Below are positions 1-5,899 of a DNA stretch of 6,630 nt, piece after piece. The DNA is taken from positions 1-6,630 of the forward strand of contig JAFNZJ010000068.1 in assembly GCA_017382915.1 (NCBI GenBank). The letters run 5' to 3'. Positions within the stretch are counted from its first letter, which is position 1, and each line of letters starts with the position of its first letter. A model generated the notes under the pieces. The model made no database searches. It saw only the letters and a program-made list of their open reading frames with translations, and was not told where the DNA came from. The stretch comes from Clostridia bacterium. GTDB lineage: Bacteria > Bacillota > Clostridia > Oscillospirales > Acutalibacteraceae. Made by a program: the position numbers and the translations under genes.

Positions 1-10
1 AAATATTCAT

Positions 11-45
11 AAAAAATTAAGGCGGTGGTAAATCCACCGCCTTAA
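11..45 (-). terminator. Intrinsic terminator of the XRE regulator gene
   Basis: A perfect 12-bp stem (17-28 with 34-45, core GGCGGTGG/CCACCGCC) encloses a 5-nt loop. Read on the minus strand it is followed by a run of six T (complement of 11-16). It begins 3 bp after the regulator's TAA stop, so it is placed to end that transcript. Confidence 0.9.
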
Positions 46-48
46 AGC

Positions 49-462
49 TTAATTGCCTTCGTTTTTTTCCTTTAAGTCTTCAATTTCCCTTATTATTTTT
101 TGCCTTAAATTAAGGGGCAACATTCTTAAATTAGTAAGTATTGTTCGTTCATCTGGTGTAAGGTGTCCGAATTTTTCGCCACCCCACATATCTGTTTGAT
201 TATCATTTAAACCAACATGCTCTAGTGGGTCTTGATATCCATATAAAAGAACATGTACCGGAGTATTAAAAAGGGTTGAAAGCTGACTGATTACCTCATA
301 GGTAGGATCAATATTACGCTCATAATACGCGTAGGTTGAGCGCTTTATTTTTAAAATATCTGCCACCATTTCTTGTGTTAGTCCGTGGGCTTTTCTGGCA
401 CGGGTAATCATAATACCTGTTACCGATTTGTCTTTTTTGTTTTTTGGAACTTTTCTTTCCAT
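49..462 (-). CDS. XRE-family helix-turn-helix transcriptional regulator, 137 aa
   Basis: Probable cytoplasmic DNA-binding regulator with an HTH_3/Cro-C1 domain at about residues 18-73. The segment from RARKAHGLTQ through the helix around IKRSTYAYYERN and on to the LFNTPVHVLLYG stretch has the usual five-helix XRE pattern. A linker and a charged helical C-terminal segment (about 101-137, starting LTPDERTIL) follow; similar tails occur in many clostridial XRE proteins. No enzymatic or ligand-binding domain is visible. The frame is open upstream to 624, but those codons lie antisense to a tRNA gene. The chosen ATG at 462 has AAAGGAG 8 nt upstream. The gene is divergent from the tRNA, with only 83 bp between them, and ends 3 bp before a strong terminator. 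No good minus-strand promoter is seen: TTGACC (534-539) has only a poor -10 at 17 bp. Read-through from the U32 operon is therefore possible. Targets are unknown. Confidence 0.87.
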   Translation of the reverse strand: MERKVPKNKKDKSVTGIMITRARKAHGLTQEMVADILKIKRSTYAYYERNIDPTYEVISQLSTLFNTPVHVLLYGYQDPLEHVGLNDNQTDMWGGEKFGHLTPDERTILTNLRMLPLNLRQKIIREIEDLKEKNEGN

Positions 463-470
463 TTTTAATT

Positions 471-477
471 CTCCTTT
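471..477 (-). promoter_or_regulatory. Ribosome binding site fixing the regulator start
   Basis: AAAGGAG on the minus strand lies 8 nt before the ATG at 462. It decides between this start and the longer open frame that runs back through the tRNA gene. Confidence 0.85.
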
Positions 478-499
478 ATATATTTTTATTATGTAATAC

Positions 500-528
500 T
501 TGACTGTAACAATAAAACTTGCTATAAT
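500..528 (+). promoter_or_regulatory. Sigma-A promoter of tRNA-Thr (extended -10)
   Basis: TTGACT (500-505) and a perfect TATAAT (523-528) are separated by 17 bp. A TG dinucleotide at 520-521 makes an extended -10. The predicted transcription start near 535 leaves about a 10-nt leader before the mature tRNA. The promoter lies between the divergent tRNA and regulator genes. Confidence 0.85.
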
Positions 529-545
529 TTTAAGGTCAATATTTT

Positions 546-620
546 GCTGATGTGGCTCAATGGCAGAGCGGCTCACTCGTAATGAGCAGGTTGTCGGTTC
601 AATTCCGATCATCAGCTCCA
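546..620 (+). tRNA. tRNA-Thr, anticodon CGT
   Basis: A complete cloverleaf can be folded by eye. The acceptor stem is GCTGATG (546-552) with CATCAGC (610-616). The D stem is GCTC/GAGC (555-558/566-569). The anticodon stem is GCTCA/TGAGC (571-575/583-587) around the loop CTCGTAA. The variable loop has 5 nt. The T stem is GTCGG/CCGAT (593-597/605-609) with the loop TTCAATT. The anticodon at 578-580 is CGT, reading the threonine codon ACG. The discriminator is T617 and CCA is encoded at 618-620. It has its own promoter upstream and a terminator whose stem starts at the last base of the CCA end, so it looks like a single-gene unit. Confidence 0.96.
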
Positions 621-649
621 ACAACCTCTTTTAAAGGGGTTGTTTTTTT
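620..649 (+). terminator. Intrinsic terminator of tRNA-Thr
   Basis: The stem pairs 620-628 with 636-644 (core AACAACC/GGTTGTT, with one T-G pair) around a 7-nt loop and runs into seven T (643-649). The T-tract exists only in the plus-strand reading, because the minus-strand side continues as GGAGC. It therefore serves the tRNA and not the convergent U32 gene, whose stop codon (648-650) overlaps the T-tract. Confidence 0.88.
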
Positions 650-2741
650 ATTTTACACCCGTTTTACTAAGTGCGCCGGTATAGTCATAACCACCTATAT
701 CATTTGAATTTAAAAACTTTAATATAACCTCTTTTGCTTCATTTGGCGATTCCAGTGTTAGGTACAAATAACTACCACAGCCGCTTCTTTGGTTAAGCGT
801 AGGTGAAATGGCGGTGATTTTGCTATTTAAAACCTCACTGCAGCCGTCGCCGCAAATTACGGGGAAGTCTGTGTTTTTTCGGTCGGTTAAATGGCAACCG
901 TCCCCCTTGCCCGTACACCCTACACCATTTTTAACGGGGCAGTTGCGGGTAAGCATTAAGGGTTGGCGCCCATAACAAAATGAAAAAACATTAAAATCTT
1001 CGGGTGGGCATAGATTATTTATTTCACTAAGGCTAAGCTCGGTTGAAATCACTGCAGAGGATAACCCCAGTTTTTTAACCCTTTCTATTGCAAATGAATT
1101 AAACAGGTTAAGACCAAAGCCGCCCATCATCTCAAAGCCCTGTGACTGTGCCAAACTCACCGCCGCCAAATTTGAGCAAACGGCCTTTTTAACACCGCTA
1201 TTTTTAACAAGCTTTAAATCATTTATGACCTTTTGCTCATTAAACATACTGCGTGGTATTTCGACCACAGAATTTTTAAGTATTAAGCCTTGCCTTTTTG
1301 TAAGCTCCTTATTTTTAATTTCGCTTACAAGTATGTTAAGGGGCAGACTGTAGCCGCTTAAACTGTCTAACAGTTCATCGGCGGCAAAGCACTGTATTAA
1401 ATTTGCAAATCTTACAAAACTGCCTGCAGATTTATTTTTATCTGCGCCATTTAAGGTCACGGGGGTTATCTGCACCCCACTGCGACCAATTTCAAGGCGC
1501 TTTTTATCCAGAGCAGTTATAGCCGCCTTTCGCAGGTTATTTATTGCAGAAATTGGTAAAGATATATCAGGCTCAATATCAAACTCCGCCTCACCCAAAT
1601 AATAACAGGTTCCGCCAAGCTTTGAAAGGGCATCACCCACAATTTGTTCATTTATGGGGCGGTTTATTGCCTGTTCAGGCATTACTCCCTCGACACTAGC
1701 CGATATACCGTTGCATTCTACCTTTAAAGCACTTGGTTTACCCTTTTTTAATGTAATGCTCATATTAAGGCGTAGCCTTTGCCTTTCACGGCGATAAAGC
1801 TCATGCGTTTTTGAGATGTTTTGTGCAGAAAGCTGCTTATCATAATCACTTCTGACACCAAACATTGCCTTTCCAAGGATAGCTTTATAATACCCATCAG
1901 TAAAGCCGTCGCGCGAAAAGACCTTTTCTAAAAGGCGGTCAATTTCATCATCAACCGTGCCGTTTTGAACCATTTGTTTAGCCGCCGCAACGGCGGTTGC
2001 AACATATTCAGGGCGCTTCATTCTGCCTTCAATTTTAAAGGAAGTAACACCCATTTTTTCAAGCTCACCAAGGTAGGGAATTAAGCTTAAATCCTTAAGG
2101 CTGAGGTCATACCCTGTACCGCCCTTTGCCATAAATGGTAAACGGCAGGTGCCGGCACAAAGACCGCGGTTGGCACTGCGCCCACCTAAATAGGCGCTAA
2201 AATAACACTGCCCCGAAAGGCACATACATAGCGCACCGTGGACAAAAACCTCCACCTCAATATCAAGCGCTTTGGCTGCTTTACAAAACTCTTTAAGCTC
2301 TGCCCCACTCATTTCCCTTGCAACAACTACACGCTTAAAGCCCATTTGCTTTAAGGGTAAAAGGGCAGATGGCGAATGCACCGACATCTGCGTTGATGCG
2401 TGAAGGGCAAGGTTTGGAAATAACCTATGAATTTCAAGGGCAAGACCAATATCCTGAACAATAACGGCATCAATGCCATACTGCCACACCCTGTTTACAA
2501 GCTGTAAGGCATTTTGCATTTCGGTATCCTTAATAAGGGTGTTAAGGGTAAGGTAACATTTAACCGAATTTAAACGGCAATATTCTATTGCCTGCTTTAA
2601 ATCATTATCATTAAAATTTTGTGCGTTGCGGCGGGCATTAAATTCCTCGGCGCCAAGATAGACTGCATCTGCGCCCGCCCTGACCGCTGCAATAAGCGAT
2701 TCAGTGCCCCCTACCGGGGCTAAAATTTCTGTATTTGGCAT
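648..2741 (-). CDS. U32-family (peptidase-like) protein with DUF3656 domain, RlhA-like, 697 aa
   Basis: The N-terminal half is a U32 domain starting EILAPVGG. It contains the family signature at residues 164-182 (EVFVHGALC followed by GQCYFS). Cysteines 172, 179, 195 and 199 are candidate iron-sulfur ligands. A DUF3656 domain spans about residues 325-415, with the SKLGGTCYYLGEAEF and LPISAINNLRKAA stretches. The C-terminal part holds another cysteine cluster (601, 609, 616, 630, 634). Family knowledge: U32 proteins are annotated as peptidases, but E. coli RlhA (U32 plus DUF3656) hydroxylates 23S rRNA C2501 and TrhP hydroxylates tRNA U34. An RNA hydroxylation role is thus more likely than proteolysis here, though unproven. 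The ATG at 2741 was chosen because the protein starts directly at the conserved domain. It lies 2 bp after the lipoprotein stop with a weak AAAGAAG site (2752-2758), so translation is probably coupled. The frame remains open to 2807. No terminator follows on its own strand. Confidence 0.9.
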   Translation of the reverse strand: MPNTEILAPVGGTESLIAAVRAGADAVYLGAEEFNARRNAQNFNDNDLKQAIEYCRLNSVKCYLTLNTLIKDTEMQNALQLVNRVWQYGIDAVIVQDIGLALEIHRLFPNLALHASTQMSVHSPSALLPLKQMGFKRVVVAREMSGAELKEFCKAAKALDIEVEVFVHGALCMCLSGQCYFSAYLGGRSANRGLCAGTCRLPFMAKGGTGYDLSLKDLSLIPYLGELEKMGVTSFKIEGRMKRPEYVATAVAAAKQMVQNGTVDDEIDRLLEKVFSRDGFTDGYYKAILGKAMFGVRSDYDKQLSAQNISKTHELYRRERQRLRLNMSITLKKGKPSALKVECNGISASVEGVMPEQAINRPINEQIVGDALSKLGGTCYYLGEAEFDIEPDISLPISAINNLRKAAITALDKKRLEIGRSGVQITPVTLNGADKNKSAGSFVRFANLIQCFAADELLDSLSGYSLPLNILVSEIKNKELTKRQGLILKNSVVEIPRSMFNEQKVINDLKLVKNSGVKKAVCSNLAAVSLAQSQGFEMMGGFGLNLFNSFAIERVKKLGLSSAVISTELSLSEINNLCPPEDFNVFSFCYGRQPLMLTRNCPVKNGVGCTGKGDGCHLTDRKNTDFPVICGDGCSEVLNSKITAISPTLNQRSGCGSYLYLTLESPNEAKEVILKFLNSNDIGGYDYTGALSKTGVK

Positions 2742-2743
2742 TA

Positions 2744-3229
2744 CTAAATAACTTCTTTTGCGCCAAGGTCGTTTAAATATTCGGTAACGGGTGCATAATC
2801 GCTGCAAACAACCAAAATAATTACATTATCCACCTGAACAAGCAACCTTGACTGGACCTTATTATATTCACTTTCCATAGTAGCCTTAAAGGATGTTGCA
2901 CGGCCTGTAAGGTAGTTGGATATACCCGATACCACCTTTTCCTGCCCAGCTTTATCATTAACCTCAAAGCAGGCAACGGTATCTGCCGATTCAGCCGTAG
3001 CACTTACCTTTACATTAAAGCGCTTTACATCAGAATCTTGAAAACCAAAATATGATGTAAGGGTGGTGCCTGAAAGCTCCTTAAGCTCTGAAAATTCGGT
3101 GGTGCCGACAATAGCTTCACTTATCTCATTAAGGTCGTAGCTTTTTTGTGCGCTACAGCCGCAAGCAGTAATGAGTAATATAACAATGCTTACTACTGAA
3201 ATTACTTTTTTTAATATAGAACAATGCAT
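2744..3229 (-). CDS. Small DUF4358-type lipoprotein, 161 aa
   Basis: The protein starts with a lysine-containing n-region and a hydrophobic stretch (about residues 9-21). These lead to the lipobox ITAC at 20-23, so Cys23 is the likely lipidated residue; C25 is a poorer alternative. The mature part (about 139 residues) would sit on the outer face of the cytoplasmic membrane. It resembles the DUF4358 family from memory: an N-terminal EISEAIVGTTEF-type segment, a central acidic and aliphatic part, and a conserved SEYNKVQSRLLVQVDNVIILV-like strand near the C-terminus. No catalytic motif is visible and function is unknown. The start is supported by AAAGGAG 10 nt upstream and a promoter about 55 bp upstream. 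It is the first gene of a two-gene operon with the U32 gene, which begins 2 bp after its stop. Confidence 0.85.
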   Translation of the reverse strand: MHCSILKKVISVVSIVILLITACGCSAQKSYDLNEISEAIVGTTEFSELKELSGTTLTSYFGFQDSDVKRFNVKVSATAESADTVACFEVNDKAGQEKVVSGISNYLTGRATSFKATMESEYNKVQSRLLVQVDNVIILVVCSDYAPVTEYLNDLGAKEVI

Positions 3230-3283
3230 AAAGAATAAGCTCCTTTACATAAACCAAGAAATCATTTCAAGTAACCATTGAGT

Positions 3284-3312
3284 ATTATACCTTTTTTTTA
3301 GCAAAAAAGCAA
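3284..3312 (-). promoter_or_regulatory. Sigma-A promoter of the lipoprotein-U32 operon
   Basis: On the minus strand a perfect TATAAT (3284-3289) is preceded by 17 bp and TTGCTT (3307-3312, 3 of 6 consensus). The spacer is rich in A. The predicted start near 3277 leaves about a 50-nt leader with AAAGGAG before the ATG at 3229. Confidence 0.65.
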
Positions 3313-3479
3313 GATTTTTTTAGTTGTCATTTTTAAATTCTTATTTTTTTGACATAAACTGCTATTGTGCTTTTGAATTGTGGGTTTATACCCCGAATTT
3401 GCGTTAAATGTTTGAAAAATATCATAGACACCCCGCTTTACAAAAAAATAAGCCAAATTTTTTAAATTTTGTGCAATGG

Positions 3480-3492
3480 TTACAAATTGTAA
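3480..3492. repeat. 13-bp palindrome, possible operator
   Basis: TTACAAATTGTAA is a perfect palindrome with a central A (arms TTACAA/TTGTAA). Related half-sites TTTACAAA occur at 3437-3444 and 3514-3521. It lies about 190 bp from the lipoprotein promoter and 240 bp from the gdhA promoter, so a regulatory role is a guess. Such palindromes also arise by chance in AT-rich DNA. Confidence 0.4.
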
Positions 3493-3533
3493 AATTTTGT
3501 CTAAAAATGTAGATTTACAAATAGTATTTATAG

Positions 3534-3716
3534 TTATGCACCTAGTTATCCACCGATTTTTAACGGATTTATGCGGCTTAAGGCAACTTTTCAAACCCTC
3601 TGTGGAAAATGCGGTGGATAACTTTAATAAAAAAACTATCATTTTTTACACAAAAAAACTATAAAATTAAGAGAAAAATTGTCTTATAATACAAAGTGTA
3701 TAAAAAAAGTGTATTA
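3534..3716. promoter_or_regulatory. Cluster of DnaA-box-like nonamers
   Basis: Compared with the DnaA consensus TTATNCACA, six sites match at 8 of 9 positions. Plus strand: TTATGCACC (3534-3542), TTATCCACC (3546-3554) and TTTTACACA (3644-3652). Minus strand: TTTTCCACA (3601-3609), TTATCCACC (3613-3621) and TTATACACT (3695-3703). A seventh, TAATACACT (3708-3716, minus), matches at 7. Four carry the exact TTATNCAC core. The first two plus-strand sites and the first two minus-strand sites each form a tandem pair with 12-bp spacing. No site is a perfect box and dnaA is not in the window. Possible roles are DnaA binding for titration or transcription control, a replication-related site, or binding by another factor. 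Confidence 0.45.
3544..3623. repeat. Perfect 12-bp inverted repeat with 56-bp spacer
   Basis: AGTTATCCACCG (3544-3555) is exactly repeated in inverted form as CGGTGGATAACT (3612-3623). The left arm is also the second copy of a direct repeat, TAGTTATGCACC (3531-3542) then TAGTTATCCACC (3543-3554), matching at 11 of 12 positions. The arms could be paired protein sites or the closing stem of an RNA, but no T-rich terminator directly follows the right arm. Confidence 0.8.
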
Positions 3717-3732
3717 CATATAAATAAAAGTC

Positions 3733-3761
3733 TTGACTTTTGCGCGCTAAAGTATTAAACT
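3733..3761 (+). promoter_or_regulatory. Probable sigma-A promoter of gdhA
   Basis: TTGACT (3733-3738), a 17-bp spacer and TAAACT (3756-3761, 4 of 6 consensus) predict a start near 3768 and about a 50-nt leader. A perfect TATAAT at 3685-3690 farther upstream lacks a credible -35. Two AAGTGTAT repeats (3694-3701, 3707-3714) lie just upstream and could be regulator sites. Confidence 0.6.
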
Positions 3762-3816
3762 GAATTATGTTAATTTTTTTTAGATAAAATTTAATTTAGT
3801 TAGGAGAAAACTGATT

Positions 3817-5172
3817 ATGGCATTAAAAAATGAATATCTGCTTCGCGTTTATAACAAAACAGCAGATAGAAACCCCGAACAAACCGAATTTCTTCAGGCT
3901 GTTATGGAAGTATTTGAATCATTGGAGCCTGTTGTTGAGCAGGACCCCCGCATTGAGCGTTGGGGCATTATGGAGCGTATAGTTGAGCCCGAAAGAATGA
4001 TTTCATTCCGCGTATCGTGGATTGATGATAACGGCAAGGTTCAGGTTAACCGTGGTTACCGTGTACAGTTTAACTCTGCAATCGGCCCATACAAGGGTGG
4101 TTTAAGACTTCATCCTTCGGTTAATGCTTCGGTTGTTAAGTTCCTTGGTTTTGAACAGATCTTTAAAAACAGCCTTACCGGTCTTCCTATGGGTGGCGGT
4201 AAGGGTGGTTCAGACTTTGACCCCCGTGGCAGAAGCGACAATGAAATTATGCGTTTTTGCCAAAGCTATATGACCGAGCTTGCTAAGCACATTGGTCCCG
4301 ATACCGACGTACCTGCAGGTGACATTGGTGTTGGCGCCCGCGAAATTGGTTATCTTTACGGTCAATACAAGCGCGTTAGAAATGAGTTTAACGGCGTTTT
4401 AACCGGTAAGGGCCTTTCATTTGGTGGCTCACTTATCCGCCCTGAGGCTACCGGCTTTGGTGCAGTTTATTACACCGAAGAAATGCTTAAGTCATTTGGC
4501 GAAAGCATAAAGGGCAAAACCTTTGCTGTTTCGGGCTTTGGTAACGTTGCTTGGGGTACCGTTAAAAAGATTACCCAGCTTGGTGGTAAGGTTGTTACAA
4601 TTTCCGGTCCTGACGGTTATGTATATGATAAAGACGGCATTAACACCGAAGAAAAGATTAACTTTATGCTTGAAATGCGCAATTCCGGCCACGATATGGT
4701 TAAAGATTATGCCGACAAGTTTGGTGCAGACTACTTCCCCGGTGAAAAGCCCTGGGGTGTTAAGGCAGATGTTATTATGCCCTGCGCTACCCAAAACGAG
4801 GTTGATTTAGAACAGGCAAAGAAAATTGTTGCCAATGGTGTTAAGTATTATGTTGAGGTTTCAAATATGCCTACCACCAATGAGGCTATGACATACTTTA
4901 AAGAAAATAATATTGTCATTGCACCTTCAAAGGCTGTTAACGCAGGCGGCGTTGCTGTTTCCGGTTTGGAGATGAGCCAAAACTCAATGCGTTACACCTG
5001 GACCGCTGAAGAGGTTGAAGAAAAGCTTCACCAGATTATGATTAACATTTACAAAAACTCTTGTGAGGCTGCTAAAAAGTACGGTATGGAGGGTGACCTT
5101 GTTGCCGGTGCTAACATCTTTGGTTTTGAAAAGGTTGCCGAGGCTATGATAGTTGAAGGCGTTGCATATTAA
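3817..5172 (+). CDS. gdhA: Glutamate dehydrogenase, hexameric family I, 451 aa
   Basis: Catalyses reversible reductive amination of 2-oxoglutarate with ammonium to L-glutamate in the cytoplasm. The roughly 450-residue length is normal for the small hexameric class. The N-terminal substrate domain carries GPYKGGLRLHP with K93, K117, the LPMGGGKGGSDFDP active-site loop with K129, and catalytic D169 in DVPAGDIGVGAREIG. The nucleotide domain follows, with SGFGNVAWG at 239-247. S382 in the VSGLEMSQNS segment matches the substrate-binding serine. By alignment from memory with Clostridium symbiosum GDH, F241, P265 and D266 match F238, P262 and D263, which favour NAD(H); cofactor use is inferred. AGGAG (3802-3806) lies 10 nt before the ATG. 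It is a single-gene unit with its own promoter and a strong terminator, divergent from the lipoprotein operon. Confidence 0.97.
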   Translation: MALKNEYLLRVYNKTADRNPEQTEFLQAVMEVFESLEPVVEQDPRIERWGIMERIVEPERMISFRVSWIDDNGKVQVNRGYRVQFNSAIGPYKGGLRLHPSVNASVVKFLGFEQIFKNSLTGLPMGGGKGGSDFDPRGRSDNEIMRFCQSYMTELAKHIGPDTDVPAGDIGVGAREIGYLYGQYKRVRNEFNGVLTGKGLSFGGSLIRPEATGFGAVYYTEEMLKSFGESIKGKTFAVSGFGNVAWGTVKKITQLGGKVVTISGPDGYVYDKDGINTEEKINFMLEMRNSGHDMVKDYADKFGADYFPGEKPWGVKADVIMPCATQNEVDLEQAKKIVANGVKYYVEVSNMPTTNEAMTYFKENNIVIAPSKAVNAGGVAVSGLEMSQNSMRYTWTAEEVEEKLHQIMINIYKNSCEAAKKYGMEGDLVAGANIFGFEKVAEAMIVEGVAY

Positions 5173-5184
5173 AAGGCAAAAATT

Positions 5185-5216
5185 AAAGCCCCGTGGATAT
5201 TCCACGGGGCTTTTTT
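5185..5216. terminator. Bidirectional terminator between gdhA and the isomerase gene
   Basis: A perfect 13-bp stem (5185-5197 with 5201-5213, core GCCCCGTGGA/TCCACGGGGC) has a 3-nt loop. It runs into six T on the plus strand (5211-5216). On the minus strand it runs into TTTAATTTTT. It lies between the convergent stops of gdhA (5172) and the isomerase gene (5228) and can serve both. Confidence 0.92.
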
Positions 5217-5227
5217 CATTTTATAGC

Positions 5228-5881
5228 CTATTTAATAACTATTGATTCAATTACAGGCTGATTGGCTGCGGGGATGGTGCCGTTATTATCGGCGTCTTTG
5301 CAAATTTTATCAATAACCTCCATACCTTCGGTAACATGACCAAAAGCGGCATAGTTGCCGTCTAAATGGGCAGAATCTTCATGCACTATAAAAAACTGTG
5401 AAGATGCAGAATTAAATGCCCTTTCAATATCCTGCTGTATTTCAGAAGGTAGGTCTTCAAACCTATAACCCATTGAAAGGTATTGCTCATAGGCAGAACC
5501 GCTTCGTGCCATAGATATTACGCCGCGGTCGTGCTTTATGGTATTTTTAACACCGTTGGCCGAAAATTCACCCTTAATGTTTTCATCGCTACCACCGGTA
5601 CCTGTGCCCTTAGGGTCACCACCCTGCACCATAAAGCCTTTAATAATTCTGTGGAAAGTAAGACCATTATAAAAGCCTTCATTTGAACGCTTTACAAAAT
5701 TTTCAACAGTTATAGGTGCCACATCAGGCTGAAGCTCAACAGTTACTGTGCCATAATCTTTAATGGTAATTACTGCGATATTGCCATTGCCACCCTCTGA
5801 CGAAGTGCCGCAGGATGCAAAGCTAAATACCATAACAATAACAAGGGCAAGCGACAAAATAACCTTTAATGCTTTTTTCAT
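5228..5881 (-). CDS. Cyclophilin-type peptidylprolyl isomerase lipoprotein, 217 aa
   Basis: Predicted cis-trans prolyl isomerase anchored outside the membrane, probably assisting folding of exported proteins. The signal peptide has a KK n-region and a hydrophobic core (about 7-21), then the lipobox-like FASC with Cys24 as lipid site (F instead of L at -3). The cyclophilin domain spans about 35-216. It shows FHRII (76-80, catalytic R78), GFMVQGGDP (82-90) with F83, M84 and Q86, GTGTGG (92-97), SASSQFFIV (158-166) and LDGNYAAFGHV (173-183). The position of human CypA Trp121 is His here and that of His126 is Tyr, as often seen in bacteria. About 29 extra residues (128-156) separate MARS from NSASSQFF, which usually lie close together. 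The ATG at 5881 is preceded by GGAGG (5891-5895, 9 nt); the frame is open to 5935 but through a hairpin. No room for its own promoter is seen downstream of that hairpin. Confidence 0.94.
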   Translation of the reverse strand: MKKALKVILSLALVIVMVFSFASCGTSSEGGNGNIAVITIKDYGTVTVELQPDVAPITVENFVKRSNEGFYNGLTFHRIIKGFMVQGGDPKGTGTGGSDENIKGEFSANGVKNTIKHDRGVISMARSGSAYEQYLSMGYRFEDLPSEIQQDIERAFNSASSQFFIVHEDSAHLDGNYAAFGHVTEGMEVIDKICKDADNNGTIPAANQPVIESIVIK

Positions 5882-5899
5882 GAAAGATTGCCTCCATTT

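Larger units (their letters stand above)
3230..3816. other. AT-rich 587-bp divergent intergenic region
   Basis: This stretch lies between the minus-strand lipoprotein operon and plus-strand gdhA and holds no convincing gene. The reading frames present are AT-rich, lack a good ribosome binding site and have no recognisable motif. From left to right it holds the lipoprotein promoter (3284-3312), a small GGGT/ACCC inverted repeat (3382-3393) and repeated TTTACAAA elements (3437-3444, 3514-3521). These are followed by a palindrome (3480-3492), a cluster of DnaA-box-like sequences (3534-3716), an 11-bp direct repeat AAAAAAACTAT (3629-3639, 3652-3662) and the gdhA promoter (3733-3761). Confidence 0.8.

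Noticed and set aside
546..620. tRNA gene as an integration site of a mobile element
   Set aside because: No integrase, no direct repeat of the tRNA 3' end and no phage-like genes are visible in the window.
463..624. N-terminal extension of the regulator reading frame by 54 residues
   Set aside because: The codons lie antisense to a well-folded tRNA gene and its promoter, and a good ribosome binding site precedes the internal ATG at 462.
3455..3469. CodY-box-like AAATTTTTTAAATTT
   Set aside because: It differs from AATTTTCWGAAAATT at about four positions and such matches are expected by chance in this AT-rich stretch; it is also far from both promoters.
3298..3642. Possible 114-aa minus-strand gene in the intergenic region
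   Set aside because: It is rich in K, N, F and I as expected from AT-rich DNA, has no recognisable domain or good ribosome binding site, and overlaps the operon promoter and the repeat cluster.
3476..3664. Possible 62-aa plus-strand gene over the DnaA-like cluster
   Set aside because: No ribosome binding site or motif is seen, and the ordered repeats explain the sequence better.
3534..3716. Outright call of the chromosomal origin oriC
   Set aside because: No dnaA, dnaN or rpmH neighbours, no perfect TTATCCACA box, and no clear unwinding motif; the gene order is not that of a typical clostridial origin.
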